A stretch of 64,000 bases of DNA, from positions 62,001 through 126,000 of the forward strand of contig NZ_CAJNBJ010000020.1 of NCBI RefSeq assembly GCF_905220995.1, in the 5' to 3' direction. Under the pieces are notes generated by a model. It made no database searches, was not told the DNA's origin, and saw only the letters and a program-made list of their open reading frames with translations. Of this stretch, positions 22,978 to 32,019 are shown piece by piece (position 1 is the first letter of the stretch; the number at the start of each line of letters is the position of its first letter). The DNA is from Nitrospira defluvii (GTDB lineage: Bacteria > Nitrospirota > Nitrospiria > Nitrospirales > Nitrospiraceae). Made by a program: the position numbers and the translations under genes.

Positions 22978-23559
22978 CTACGTGGGTGATAAGGGGTGGA
23001 GATAGCGTCGGCAGAGATCGAGGGGGTATCCAGTACGCGAGTGATACTCTACCGGCGTTTCTTGGTACCGTGGAATGTCGGGAAGTGGAATGCCCGAGAG
23101 GATCTGGTATTGGTGGCGCGGGAGTGCGGGATTGTCGCTGAACTGATAGATCTTTCTTCCGTGCTGTTCAATGAAAGCCACGCAAGTGTCTCTACTGAAA
23201 CTCCGAGGGAGCCGATACCGTTCGAGAATGCTCGCCCAAAGTACGCCGTGTGCATAGAGATCAAAGCAGAGTGTATAGAGAAAATGTGGGTCCCCAATTG
23301 GCAGGAGGGGGACGTACAACGATCCGTCTGGTTGAGGTGTCACTTCTCGGACATGTGCATAGACAATTGGCGGTTCCGGTTTATGTATCGACTTTGTTGC
23401 GGGGAGAGACTGGGCTGTCCGGATGTGCGCGCATTCGGTTCGTCCGTAGGTCCAATGTGGACAGGTGCATTGCCAGTCATTGGCCTGACTTCGAGTGACG
23501 GTATAGCAAAGTCCCGGCTTGGAATTCGATGCGATGGAGAAGGATTCGGCGTGAGGCAT
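22978..23559 (-). CDS. SWIM zinc-finger protein, 193 residues
   Basis: The N-terminal half has the SWIM pattern CxCx(n)CxH: CTCPHWTYGRTECAHI (C30, C32, C42, H44 approximately), preceded by a strand NDWQ. SWIM domains bind DNA or proteins in diverse systems. The remaining 140 residues (HFLYTLCFDLYAHGVLWAS, then FIEQHGRKIYQFSD) are unrecognised. The start at 23559 is followed by a typical SWIM lead-in (LCYTVTRSQ). Confidence 0.65.
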   Translation of the reverse strand: MPHAESFSIASNSKPGLCYTVTRSQANDWQCTCPHWTYGRTECAHIRTAQSLPATKSIHKPEPPIVYAHVREVTPQPDGSLYVPLLPIGDPHFLYTLCFDLYAHGVLWASILERYRLPRSFSRDTCVAFIEQHGRKIYQFSDNPALPRHQYQILSGIPLPDIPRYQETPVEYHSRTGYPLDLCRRYLHPLSPT

Positions 23560-23697
23560 ACAGCCTTCCTGTGCGACTTGAGCTTGACTGGGGGGAAGCG
23601 AATCAGACTCCTATGGCGGCAGGATCTGTGGAGCGGCTGCTGTCTGAGGCATGAGATGCGTTGGTCCCGTGATGGGAAAGCCTCACAGCCTTCTGAC

Positions 23698-23988
23698 CTA
23701 CCGAGATGCAGTGAAATCAAAAAAGGAAGCGGTAGCCGGTTCAGTCGGAGCGGGGTTCATCCACCAACTGGGACCTTCCAATGATGGTGCGTATGAGACT
23801 GTGAGGTCGATACATCGACCACGGTTGCTAAGTTGGTCGAGGATGTCCTCCTCACTCGCAAGATACTCGCTATCGGTGAAGGTCTTACATTGAAGATGGG
23901 GCATCGGTGGGGCGATCCCAGGAGAAAGCGGAGCGGGTGGGAGATACCCGAGAAGGTAGAGCAGGACAACGGTCGATATGGTTGGCAT
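23698..23988 (-). CDS. small exported or membrane protein, 96 residues
   Basis: The N-terminus is a hydrophobic signal-like helix (STVVLLYLLGYLPPAPLS), followed by one cysteine and an acidic segment (DSEYLASEEDILDQLSN). GAGGCACT precedes the ATG at 23988. No family recognised; the short mature part suggests a periplasmic accessory. Confidence 0.45.
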   Translation of the reverse strand: MPTISTVVLLYLLGYLPPAPLSPGIAPPMPHLQCKTFTDSEYLASEEDILDQLSNRGRCIDLTVSYAPSLEGPSWWMNPAPTEPATASFFDFTASR

Positions 23989-24057
23989 AGTGCCTCATCA
24001 ACTCAATGGACACCATTCTATCGAAGCGTGTGAGCCGGGGCAATCCGACCTTTGGGC

Positions 24058-24276
24058 TTAGGGATGGGGGTCGTCTTCCACTGGAGAGGCTGACAAGCTC
24101 ACGTCGGTGTGAGGCCGTTCACTTTCCTGGACAAGGATCTGCAACATGGCTAGGTCGGCACGTTCTTGTTGTGCACGGCCTTCATCGTGGGTGAGACGAG
24201 ATGTGGATGCGCCTCCAAGTAAGTGTCGAATGATGTTCGAGATAATCTGACGAAGGCTACTGGCTAGGAGGCGCAT
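24058..24276 (-). CDS. possible 72-residue hypothetical protein
   Basis: Starting at the ATG at 24276 (MRLLASSLRQIISNIIRHLL), the frame gives an amphipathic helix followed by a charged helix RLTHDEGRAQQERADLAM. It lies 40 bases after the Sel1 gene on the same strand. No clear ribosome binding site, so coding status is uncertain. Confidence 0.3.
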   Translation of the reverse strand: MRLLASSLRQIISNIIRHLLGGASTSRLTHDEGRAQQERADLAMLQILVQESERPHTDVSLSASPVEDDPHP

Positions 24277-24316
24277 ACTGCCACAGTAAGTCTGGATCGA
24301 TTTGGTACAGTATAGG

Positions 24317-24982
24317 CTACGAGACGACGCGCTTCCATTTCTTGATGCGGCCATCGATGCGTGTGCGCTCATCATGTGAGAGCTGTGGTCTGAGCGTATC
24401 TGCGAGTTCCTTGGCCGGTTGGAATTGATGCCTGGCCGCAAGCGTCGCCCAGTAGTAGGCTTCAGGCAAATCTTGCCGTTGGTTCGCCCTGCCTTCCGAA
24501 TAAATGGATCCGATCTCGTATTGGGCAAAAGGGAAATCGGCCTGTGCGGCCTTCCGGTACCAGTGCATGGCTTCGTGACTATTGGGAGGACTCTTGAATC
24601 CTACCTCAAGGTCTGCACCGAGAAGCAGCTGTGCGTCCGGGAGTCCGAGATCCGCCGCGCGCCGTAGCCATGCCAGGGATTCCCCCGCGTTGGGATTTGG
24701 TGAAAATGAGAGGCAGAGCGCTGCCAGCGCATCGGTCTGCCCCGCCCGGTGAATCCAGCTCCGGATGAGCGCCTCTCTGTTGGGCTGCGAGGCTACCTCC
24801 ATTTGGCATCGCGCGACCGCAGGCAAGTCCATAGGTTGAGCAATTACGACTTCCGAACCGAGGAGCGTCATGCCGAGACTGCAGCCGATTGTTATGAGGC
24901 CGTGGCGACTCCAGCGTTGTACTGGTGATAGAAATGCACTGATCACTGACAGAGGTAAGCTGGAAGTCAGTGTAGCCGCCAT
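24317..24982 (-). CDS. Sel1-like repeat protein, exported
   Basis: About 221 residues from ATG 24982 (AGGAG lies 12 bases upstream). A signal peptide or anchor (LITIGCSLGMTLLGSEVVIA) is followed by Sel1/TPR-like repeats: ESLAWLRRAADLGLPDAQLLLG, SHEAMHWYRKAAQADFPFAQYEIGSIY and AYYWATLAARHQ. Such repeats mediate protein contacts. Neighbours give no specific partner. Confidence 0.7.
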   Translation of the reverse strand: MAATLTSSLPLSVISAFLSPVQRWSRHGLITIGCSLGMTLLGSEVVIAQPMDLPAVARCQMEVASQPNREALIRSWIHRAGQTDALAALCLSFSPNPNAGESLAWLRRAADLGLPDAQLLLGADLEVGFKSPPNSHEAMHWYRKAAQADFPFAQYEIGSIYSEGRANQRQDLPEAYYWATLAARHQFQPAKELADTLRPQLSHDERTRIDGRIKKWKRVVS

Positions 24983-25099
24983 TGTGAGAGCAACTCCTTT
25001 TTGAACGCAACCCATTCTTGATGACACCCATGCTGAGATGACGTCGTCCCTGCGTGTGTATTACCGGATGGGCAGTCCTGTTCCTGGATTGTGGGGAGC

Positions 25100-28000
25100 T
25101 TAGGCAGCAGGATCGAGGAGGAGGAATCTGGTGGCTTTCACTTTTATCCCCTGGTCATTCTTATCGAGAATCCCTTCGAGCGCGATGACGGTGCCAGGTT
25201 CCAGTTGCCCTGATTCGTGTCGGTAGAGACTCGGAAAAACAACAACTTCGAGTGTGCGATCCTGATCTTCTAGGCGGACAAAGGCCATGGGTTGCTGCCT
25301 TTTAGTGGTGATGCGTTTGACTCGGGTGATCAATCCCGCGATTCGCACTTCTTTGCCATCTGGGAGGTCAGGAAGCTGAGTTAACGGAACAACTTGGAGC
25401 CGCTTCAGTTGGTGGTCATGGACTCGTACGGGATGGTGACTGACATAGCATCCGAGAGCTTCTCGCTCGTGGTCCAATTGAATAGATGGAGCCCAGGATG
25501 GTATTTGGGGCAGCACGCGAGTTTCTGACTCCACCGGCAAGAAATGGAGCAGAGTTTGTTGTGTGACGTTCCGGTGAGATCGAGTAGGCTTCGCTGGCGT
25601 CTCATCATCTAGAATTGCGGATAGTTGTGCGCGATGCTCACAGAGCGTGTCGAGGGCGCCCGATTTAATCAAGGCATCGAGTACGCGCTTGGTGACAATG
25701 CGGCGGTCGACGCGATCGCAGAGATCAAAGAAGGAAGCGAAGGTGCCTCCGGTTGCACGAGTCCGGATCAATTGTGTGGCGAGATGTTCTCCTACGTGCT
25801 TAATTGCGGCCAGACCATATAGCATGGCCTCGTCCACGATCGTGAATCCGGTCTCACTCCGGTTAATGTCGGGCGGAAGGAGCCTGACGCCCATTTCCCG
25901 ACATTCACTGGCATAGAGAGAGAGTTGCTCATGGTCACCGAAATCACTGGTCATCAACGCAGTCATGTAGGCCAGCGGATTGTGAGCTTTCAGATAGGCC
26001 GTCCGATAAGTGAGTAGCGCGTATGCAGCGGCATGGGATTTGTTGAATCCGTAGCCAGCGAACTTGGTGATCATCTGGAAGAGTTCTTCGGCTGCGTCAC
26101 GCTCTGTGCCGAGTCCGACGGCCCCCTCCACAAATTGTGTATGCAGGGCGCGCATCTCCTCTGGTTTCTTTTTTCCCATAGCCCGGCGGAGAATGTCGGC
26201 TTGGCTCAGTGAGAATCCTGCCACAGTGTTGGCGATGGCCATGACTTGTTCCTGATAGACGATCACGCCATAGGTAGTCCTGAGAATAGGTTCGAGGGCC
26301 GCGATGTTCGAGGCGAGGGGACATTGCCTGCGTTTCTGCTGAATAAACTCCGGAATCAGATCAAGGGGCCCCGGACGATAGAGCGCAATAATCGCTGTGA
26401 TATCATCGAACCGATCAGGCTGAAATTCACGAAGGAGCTCCCTCATTCCGTTGCTTTCCAGCTGAAACACTCCTGTGGTACGTCCGCTTGCGAGGAGGGC
26501 GAAGGTTTTGGCGTCGTCGAGCGGAATGTCGTCCAGCGTCAACGGACGGGATCCCGGAGATTGCTGATTGATCAGTGAGATGGTGTGATCGATCACGGTG
26601 AGGGTCTTCAATCCGAGAAAATCGAACTTCACTAGGCCAATCTGTTCGAGTTCCCCCATCCCAAATTGCGTCACAATGTCGTCGCTCGTCGTGCGGCACA
26701 ATGGGACCGTCTCCAGCAGGGGGGTATTGGAGATGACCAGTCCCGCTGCATGGGTGGAGGCGTGTCTGGCGAGCCCTTCAAGGGATCCGGCGACCGATAG
26801 CAGGTTGCCGACCGAAGGGCGCGAGGCAGATAAGGCACTTAATTTCGGTTCTTCGGCGAGTGCCTGTGCGATCGTCATGTTGGGCTGAGACGGAATCAGC
26901 TTGGCAATCGTGTCGACTTCGTCGTAGGGAATTTCGAGAACACGGCCTACATCGCGGATTGCAGCTTTGGCGCCTAGGGTGCCAAAGGTGATGATTTGTG
27001 CGACATGGTCTCGGCCGTATTTCTCCGTGACATAGTTGATCACCTCCTGCCGTCTCTTCATGCAGAAATCCATATCGATGTCTGGGAGGGAAACTCGATC
27101 CGGATTGAGGAACCGTTCGAAGAGGAGGTCGTAGGCGAGCGGGTCCAACTCTGTAATCCCGAGCGCATAGGCCACCAGGCTACCTGCGGCGGACCCGCGT
27201 CCTGGTCCAACTGGGATGCGCCGGGAGCGGGCAAACTTCATGATGTCCCACACGATCAAGAAATAGCCGGCGAAGCCCATGGAGCAGATGGTGAGGAGCT
27301 CGGTCCGCAGGCGTCGTTCATACTTAGGTTGGTCTAGAGGCCCCGAGTGGTGGGCGAGGCGTGCCGACAACCCTTGCTGGGCGAGGGTTTCAAGAAAACT
27401 GTCGAGGGTGTGCGGGGGAGGCACGTTGTACCGAGGAAGTTGTGTCCGATGCAGAGGAATCTCGAGCGTGCACTGTTCAGCTATCAGATTCGTGTGTGTG
27501 ATGGCTTGAGGTAGCTCTCGAAAAGCTTCGGCCATCTCCTCGGAGGATTTGACGTACAGTTGGTCGGTTCCAAAACGGAGTCTGGTTGTATCAGTGATCG
27601 TAGTGCCGGTCTGGATGCAGAGCAATAAGTCATGGGCGTCTGCATCGCCTCGTTTGAGATAATGACAGTCATTCGTGGCGACCAACGGGATCCCCAGCTC
27701 CCGGTGCACGTGAATCAGGCCCTGATTGACTGTCTGTTGCTGGTGAAGTCCATTAGCTTGGAGCTCGAGATAGAACCGATCTGGACCGAAGATGTCGAGA
27801 AAGTCTTGGGCGGCCACGGACGCGGAAGCGAACTGTTCCTGGCGGAGGAGGGTGGGGATTTCACCGTCAAGACAGCCAGACAGTGCAATCAAGCCAGAAC
27901 TGTGGCTGCGCAGCAAGGACTTGTCTATTCGGGGTTTGTAATAGAAACCCTCCGTGTAGCCGTGACTGACCAGGCGAATGAGGTTTTGGTATCCGAGACT

Positions 28001-28291
28001 GTTCTGGGCTAGCAGGATGAGGTGATAGAAATCACGGGGTCCCTCTGGGGGTTTTTTGTCTAACAGACTGCCCTTGGCCATGTAGACTTCGCACCCAATG
28101 ATCGGCTTGATGCCTGCCGATCGGGCCTTGGTGTAGAAGGGGATTGTGCCAAAGAGATTTCCATGATCGGTGATCGCGACAGCTGGTTGCTTGAGCCATC
28201 TGACGTGTTCAACGAGGGGATCTAGAAGAGTGGCGCCATCGAGCAGGCTATAAGTGGTGTGCGTGTGCAGATGGACAAAGGGTGTCGGCAT
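25100..28291 (-). CDS. dnaE: DNA polymerase III alpha subunit (DnaE1 type), short form
   Basis: A 1063-residue C-family polymerase. N-terminal PHP domain with HLHTHTTYSLLDG (H8, H10) and AITDHGN; polymerase core with PVGPGRGSAAGSLVAYALG (about 361-379) and catalytic PDIDMDF (about 403-409); fingers segments YRPGPLDLIPEF and YQEQVMAIA; GYGFNKSHAAAYALL; HhH region; and an OB domain near the end (VRIAGLITRVKRI). It ends soon after the OB fold, about 100 residues short of typical DnaE1, so the tau-binding tail appears absent. A polymerase on a mobile element suggests autonomous replication or repair synthesis. PHP metal ligands look intact, so proofreading is possible. Confidence 0.92.
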   Translation of the reverse strand: MPTPFVHLHTHTTYSLLDGATLLDPLVEHVRWLKQPAVAITDHGNLFGTIPFYTKARSAGIKPIIGCEVYMAKGSLLDKKPPEGPRDFYHLILLAQNSLGYQNLIRLVSHGYTEGFYYKPRIDKSLLRSHSSGLIALSGCLDGEIPTLLRQEQFASASVAAQDFLDIFGPDRFYLELQANGLHQQQTVNQGLIHVHRELGIPLVATNDCHYLKRGDADAHDLLLCIQTGTTITDTTRLRFGTDQLYVKSSEEMAEAFRELPQAITHTNLIAEQCTLEIPLHRTQLPRYNVPPPHTLDSFLETLAQQGLSARLAHHSGPLDQPKYERRLRTELLTICSMGFAGYFLIVWDIMKFARSRRIPVGPGRGSAAGSLVAYALGITELDPLAYDLLFERFLNPDRVSLPDIDMDFCMKRRQEVINYVTEKYGRDHVAQIITFGTLGAKAAIRDVGRVLEIPYDEVDTIAKLIPSQPNMTIAQALAEEPKLSALSASRPSVGNLLSVAGSLEGLARHASTHAAGLVISNTPLLETVPLCRTTSDDIVTQFGMGELEQIGLVKFDFLGLKTLTVIDHTISLINQQSPGSRPLTLDDIPLDDAKTFALLASGRTTGVFQLESNGMRELLREFQPDRFDDITAIIALYRPGPLDLIPEFIQQKRRQCPLASNIAALEPILRTTYGVIVYQEQVMAIANTVAGFSLSQADILRRAMGKKKPEEMRALHTQFVEGAVGLGTERDAAEELFQMITKFAGYGFNKSHAAAYALLTYRTAYLKAHNPLAYMTALMTSDFGDHEQLSLYASECREMGVRLLPPDINRSETGFTIVDEAMLYGLAAIKHVGEHLATQLIRTRATGGTFASFFDLCDRVDRRIVTKRVLDALIKSGALDTLCEHRAQLSAILDDETPAKPTRSHRNVTQQTLLHFLPVESETRVLPQIPSWAPSIQLDHEREALGCYVSHHPVRVHDHQLKRLQVVPLTQLPDLPDGKEVRIAGLITRVKRITTKRQQPMAFVRLEDQDRTLEVVVFPSLYRHESGQLEPGTVIALEGILDKNDQGIKVKATRFLLLDPAA

Positions 28292-28427
28292 GTCACTCCA
28301 GATTGATGGGACGAGTTCTCCAGGCGGGGGATGAGAGTAAGCGCTCGTTGGGAGGTGGTGGCGCGGTTGGCCCTGAGCTGGGGTGAATTGTGTACGTGTG
28401 AGCGTGTGATTCGGAGGAGGCGCAATA

Positions 28428-28643
28428 CTAATTAGGCCTAAAAGGTAAATTTAAATCTGATATATAAATACAGTCCTCCTCATCAAAGGAGCGAGGATCA
28501 TGACGACCGAACAAAACATCATCAGAATCAAGCTGGGCGTCTTGAAACTGGCGAAGCACCTGGGCAATCGATGAAAGGCTTGTCAAGGTAATGCATACAG
28601 TCGAGATGGCTTCTATCGATTCAAAGATCTGTAGACGACCCAT
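28428..28643 (-). CDS. small hypothetical protein, 71 residues
   Basis: From ATG 28643: MGRLQIFESIEAISTVCIT, an S/L-rich helix and an acidic C-terminal half (LDSDDVLFGRHDPRSFDEED). The frame is open to 28793. Coding looks plausible from composition, but the ribosome binding site is weak. It sits between dnaE and the gene at 28666 on the same strand. Confidence 0.35.
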   Translation of the reverse strand: MGRLQIFESIEAISTVCITLTSLSSIAQVLRQFQDAQLDSDDVLFGRHDPRSFDEEDCIYISDLNLPFRPN

Positions 28644-28665
28644 GGGCCCGCTGTGAAATGCAGTG

Positions 28666-29061
28666 TCATAGCTCTGTCTCACTATCCTCACAGAGCTTGC
28701 CGCATTGCTCACACGCTTCACCCGGCATAAGCCCCGCGATACATGGGCCCGCGCACGTTGTGTGAGATTCTCCCTGTGCTGCAGCGAGAGCATCCTGTGC
28801 GAATCTGCACGATTCTCCCTGGTCCTCTGCCCAACGGACTAAAAGTCGTAGTTGTTCATACAGTTTCGGAGCTGCAGCGATCAGGTATGCGTTCGCGAGG
28901 ACCTCCTTTCTGTTGTTGAAGGGCTCAGTGATCACCGCAATCGTTAGATCCTCATCCTCGTCCTCTCGTGGCGTGACAATAGTTACCGGCCCATTGTCGC
29001 TGAGTTTTATTCGCCATAGTCCTGGCATCCATTGGGGTAGGGGCGCGTCTGCTTCTTTCAT
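28666..29061 (-). CDS. hypothetical protein, phage-type, 131 residues
   Basis: Likely start ATG 29061 (MKEADAPLPQW) after AAAGGCG; an ATG nine codons upstream is possible. The middle reads ANAYLIAAAPKLYEQLR, a motif typical of small phage and prophage proteins. The end has CAGPC and CEQCGKLC, a possible zinc knuckle. Its upstream region has been cut by the IS630 insertion, whose end is 55 bases away. Confidence 0.6.
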   Translation of the reverse strand: MKEADAPLPQWMPGLWRIKLSDNGPVTIVTPREDEDEDLTIAVITEPFNNRKEVLANAYLIAAAPKLYEQLRLLVRWAEDQGESCRFAQDALAAAQGESHTTCAGPCIAGLMPGEACEQCGKLCEDSETEL

Positions 29062-29112
29062 ACTGACGCCTTTCTCTTTAATGATCATTCACCGTCGCTC
29101 GATATTGGCGTG

Positions 29113-30171
29113 CTAGTGGCCTGTAACAACTGATTGTGTACTGATTCGTCGAGACGGATCACAGTATTTCCACTTCACGGTCTTGGGGTCCTTATTGTAC
29201 CGATGGATATAGCGCATGAGCTTTTGGGACAAGTCCTTGACGGAAGTGAAGACGCCCCGAGCAATCACATCGCGTTCGATCTTGGCGAACCACAATTCCA
29301 CTTGATTCAGCCACGACGAGTACGTCGGCGTGAAATGCAGATGCACATTCGCATAGGCCTGCAGAAATTCGGTGACTCGCGGTGTCTTGTGCGCCGAGAG
29401 GTTGTCCGCGATCACATGGATTTCTCGCCCCCGCGGCTGGCTGACGGCGAGGTCGGTCAGGAAGGCGACAAACTCGGCCGAGGTGTGGCGCTGCGCGGTC
29501 TTGCCCACCACTTCGCCGGTCTTGGTATTGAACGCCGCGTAGAGGGAGAGCGTGCCGTGCCGGTAGTATTCAAAGCCATGCCGTTCCGCTCGCCCCGGCG
29601 ACAAGGGCAGCACCGGGTCCTTGCGATCCAGGGCCTGGATCGCGGTTTTCTCGTCCACACAAAACACCGCGGCATGCTGGGGCGGGTTCAGGTAGAGCCC
29701 AATCACATCGGCAGCTTTCGTCTCGAAGTCGGGATCGGTGGAGGCCAGATACCGTTCCAGTCGGTGCGGCTTGAGACCGTGCTTGGCCCACACCCGCGCC
29801 ACCCGCATATGGCTGACTCCAAGGTGAGCCGCGAGCTTGCGGGTGCTCCAGTGGGTCGAGCCATCGGTTGGCGCGCGCCGCGTGGCCTCCAGAATACGGG
29901 CTTCCACACGTGGAGTCTGGCGCGTCGGGGCCTGGCCGCGATGGCGACTGTACAGGCCCGCCAGCCGGGCGTCGGCAAACCGCTGACTCCAACTCGCGAT
30001 AAAACCGCGGCTGCAGGCCACGTGTTCGCAGACGACATCCCAGGTCCGCCCCTCGGCTAGCAGTAGAATCACCCGCGCCCGCCGGGCATCTTCGGCCCGC
30101 CCGGTGCGGCTCGTTGCTCGCCGCATCAGTTCCATCCGTTCGCGTTTCGTCAGGGTAATCGTATTCCTCAT
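29113..30171 (-). CDS. IS630-family transposase
   Basis: A 352-residue transposase. N-terminal HTH (WDVVCEHVACSRGFIASW), second HTH (HWSTRKLAAHLGVSHMRVAR), then a DDE domain with AVFCVDEKTAIQA, HVIADNLSAHK and TYSSWLNQVELWFAKIE. The ATG at 30171 is the first ATG after the element end. The TAG stop is made of the last base of the element's C and the TA target duplication, so translation ends on target-derived sequence. Confidence 0.93.
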   Translation of the reverse strand: MRNTITLTKRERMELMRRATSRTGRAEDARRARVILLLAEGRTWDVVCEHVACSRGFIASWSQRFADARLAGLYSRHRGQAPTRQTPRVEARILEATRRAPTDGSTHWSTRKLAAHLGVSHMRVARVWAKHGLKPHRLERYLASTDPDFETKAADVIGLYLNPPQHAAVFCVDEKTAIQALDRKDPVLPLSPGRAERHGFEYYRHGTLSLYAAFNTKTGEVVGKTAQRHTSAEFVAFLTDLAVSQPRGREIHVIADNLSAHKTPRVTEFLQAYANVHLHFTPTYSSWLNQVELWFAKIERDVIARGVFTSVKDLSQKLMRYIHRYNKDPKTVKWKYCDPSRRISTQSVVTGH

Positions 30172-30210
30172 GAACACGATTGTAGTCTATAAATAGATGT
30201 TACAGTCCAC
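29116..30210 (-). mobile_element. IS630-family insertion sequence
   Basis: A 1095-bp element. Inverted ends share CTAGTGGCCTGTAACA on the left and CTAGTGGACTGTAACA on the right (reverse strand). It is flanked by TA at 29114-29115 and 30211-30212, the TA duplication typical of this family. One transposase gene fills it. It lies between the DnaE block and the PRTRC block. Confidence 0.9.
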
Positions 30211-30450
30211 TAGCCCATTCTGCTCGATTGGGCCACGCATTCACGTCAGGCTACACTTGCCGCGTGACAGTGTTCCTATAGGCTCCTCCAGTCGGGACGG
30301 TGCCGCTCCCTCCGCGAGTGCCGCACGTGTCCGGCGATTGGCGTTCAGTGTGGAAGAGAACGCCGTTTTCGCTTTAACATGGCTCCACCGAGAGACTGAA
30401 GGCATCAAGAGTGTTCATCGAATGCGGGCAGCGAAAGAGATGGATAGCGA

Positions 30451-30987
30451 TTACTTGCGAGATGGGGGAGGGGCGTCGACTCTCTCGGGAGGGTTGTGTG
30501 GAAGGACGACCAGGGTGCCTTGGACTCCGGCTGGGACGATGTACCCCTTCTGATCCTGGCTTTGATGTGCCAATGACAACGGGACCCCTTGAAACCCGTC
30601 AGTTTCAGAAACCACCGTTCCAGTGAAGAGTCTAGTTTCAAATCCTCTAGCAGTACGGCACGTCATGGCATGGCTTCGGATGTGGATCCGATCTCGATCT
30701 GGATCTAGCCGGGCGTCGCCACTAATCGTGCAGTCTTGTACGGGAGCATTAAATAACACCAAGAGTCGTTCGTCCGGCGCCAGCCGTAGCCGGATCAGTG
30801 ACCATGGAGATGGCACGAATTCAATCGATAAAGGAATTTTGGCTCCACTCAAGACTTCAACTGCAAACCATTGATTCATCAGTTCCTGGGGGAGAGGCTG
30901 TGCGGCGTGCGTCAGACTTGCCGTAGAAATCCACAAAATACCGGAAAGGCCCCAGCGTTGAATCCAGGCGCTATAAGCGTACGGCAT
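30451..30987 (-). CDS. exported hypothetical protein, about 178 residues
   Basis: N-terminal signal peptide (LSGILWISTASLTHA then AQPLPQ). The mature protein is beta-rich (ERLLVLFNAPVQDCTISG, RIHIRSHAMTC) with two cysteines that could pair. It may be a periplasmic accessory of the element. No ribosome binding site stands out. It is downstream of ThiF on the same strand, separated by 109 bases. The family is not recognised. Confidence 0.55.
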   Translation of the reverse strand: MPYAYSAWIQRWGLSGILWISTASLTHAAQPLPQELMNQWFAVEVLSGAKIPLSIEFVPSPWSLIRLRLAPDERLLVLFNAPVQDCTISGDARLDPDRDRIHIRSHAMTCRTARGFETRLFTGTVVSETDGFQGVPLSLAHQSQDQKGYIVPAGVQGTLVVLPHNPPERVDAPPPSRK

Positions 30988-31096
30988 TTTCAAGAACGTA
31001 AGAATTTGATGTGGATCGTCGGAGCTTGATCTTCTTTGATCGAAGTATTGTCATCTTGTATTACCGACTTTCTTTAGCGGTGTCGTAGGTTCATGG

Positions 31097-32011
31097 CTAG
31101 GAAGCCTTCCCCATAGACTTGTTTTGGTATAAGCCTAGTGCACGGGAGATTTCCGTCGAAGTAATGGCCAGAGACCGCGCTGAGCCAGTATCCATATCGA
31201 TATATGTTGCAAAACGGCGAAGGTCTTTGGTGATGACGAGTCGAAGCAGGTAGTCCGCCATGTGCGAGGCAATGATGCTATTGATCGTGAGGGATTGCGG
31301 GTCACTTAGTGCAATTTCAGCACATGACCGCGGTTGAGTGTTGACGGGGCGACGTTCTCGTTTGAGCAATTCTGGGTGCACAAGCCCTGGCGCGGGGAGT
31401 GACTGGCACACAGTGCGCAGCTGAAAGCTCTCGTGTGGGTTAAAGTCTTTGACGACGTTACCAACTAACACTTGCCCGTGGGTGGTGAGGTTCCCACCAT
31501 CAATCAGCCATGCTTGGGCATCGTTTCTGGTGTTCAATCGCGCGAGAGCTTGATGGAGGCTACGCCTAGCCCTTGCTGTGTCAACGCAACCGAGAAGAAT
31601 GGTCAGGGTGTCGTACTCAGGCCGTGCCTCTTTCTCCGAGAAATGCCGTGGAAACGCGCGAATGGGAATCCCCCAAGCGGTAGAGATTCGAAATGCTAAG
31701 GCCTCTGCTTTATTGTGTCCGATTTCTGCCTGACAGAAGTTTTGACGACGTAGGTTCTTCTCTTCAATTGTGTCCCCATCATAGAAAGTGACCATCACCG
31801 TATCAAATAGACGGAAACACTCACGTGCGAGGCGGGCGACGTGGATACCAAGAAACGCTCCGATGCCCCCACATCCGATTTGGATGAGATGGAGGCGTTG
31901 GCACTGCTTAGGAAGCACATTCACGGCATGTACATGACTAAGGTCCAGGTGTGTCCTGGTGTTTTGTTCTGTGCTGCGATTCCCTGCAGTGACAACATGT
32001 CGCGATGACAT
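31097..32011 (-). CDS. PRTRC system ThiF-family (E1-like) protein
   Basis: About 304 residues. Rossmann-type ThiF/E1 fold with the nucleotide-binding loop LIQIGCGGIGAFLG (about 42-55), DGDTIEEKNLRRQNF (the usual adenylation region), and LLGCVDTARARR in place of the family's VDNxxAR. In PRTRC operons this protein is predicted to activate the ubiquitin-like partner by adenylation. I chose ATG 32011, which follows GAGGGGC; an ATG at 32023 overlaps the upstream stop. Last gene of the overlapping E-C-F-B-A-ThiF run. Confidence 0.85.
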   Translation of the reverse strand: MSSRHVVTAGNRSTEQNTRTHLDLSHVHAVNVLPKQCQRLHLIQIGCGGIGAFLGIHVARLARECFRLFDTVMVTFYDGDTIEEKNLRRQNFCQAEIGHNKAEALAFRISTAWGIPIRAFPRHFSEKEARPEYDTLTILLGCVDTARARRSLHQALARLNTRNDAQAWLIDGGNLTTHGQVLVGNVVKDFNPHESFQLRTVCQSLPAPGLVHPELLKRERRPVNTQPRSCAEIALSDPQSLTINSIIASHMADYLLRLVITKDLRRFATYIDMDTGSARSLAITSTEISRALGLYQNKSMGKAS

Positions 32012-32019
32012 CTCGCCCC

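Noticed and set aside
29134-30060. A long plus-strand open frame (308 codons) inside the IS630 element
   Set aside because: It is antisense to the transposase, has no ribosome binding site and no family pattern; a shadow of the GC-rich coding strand.
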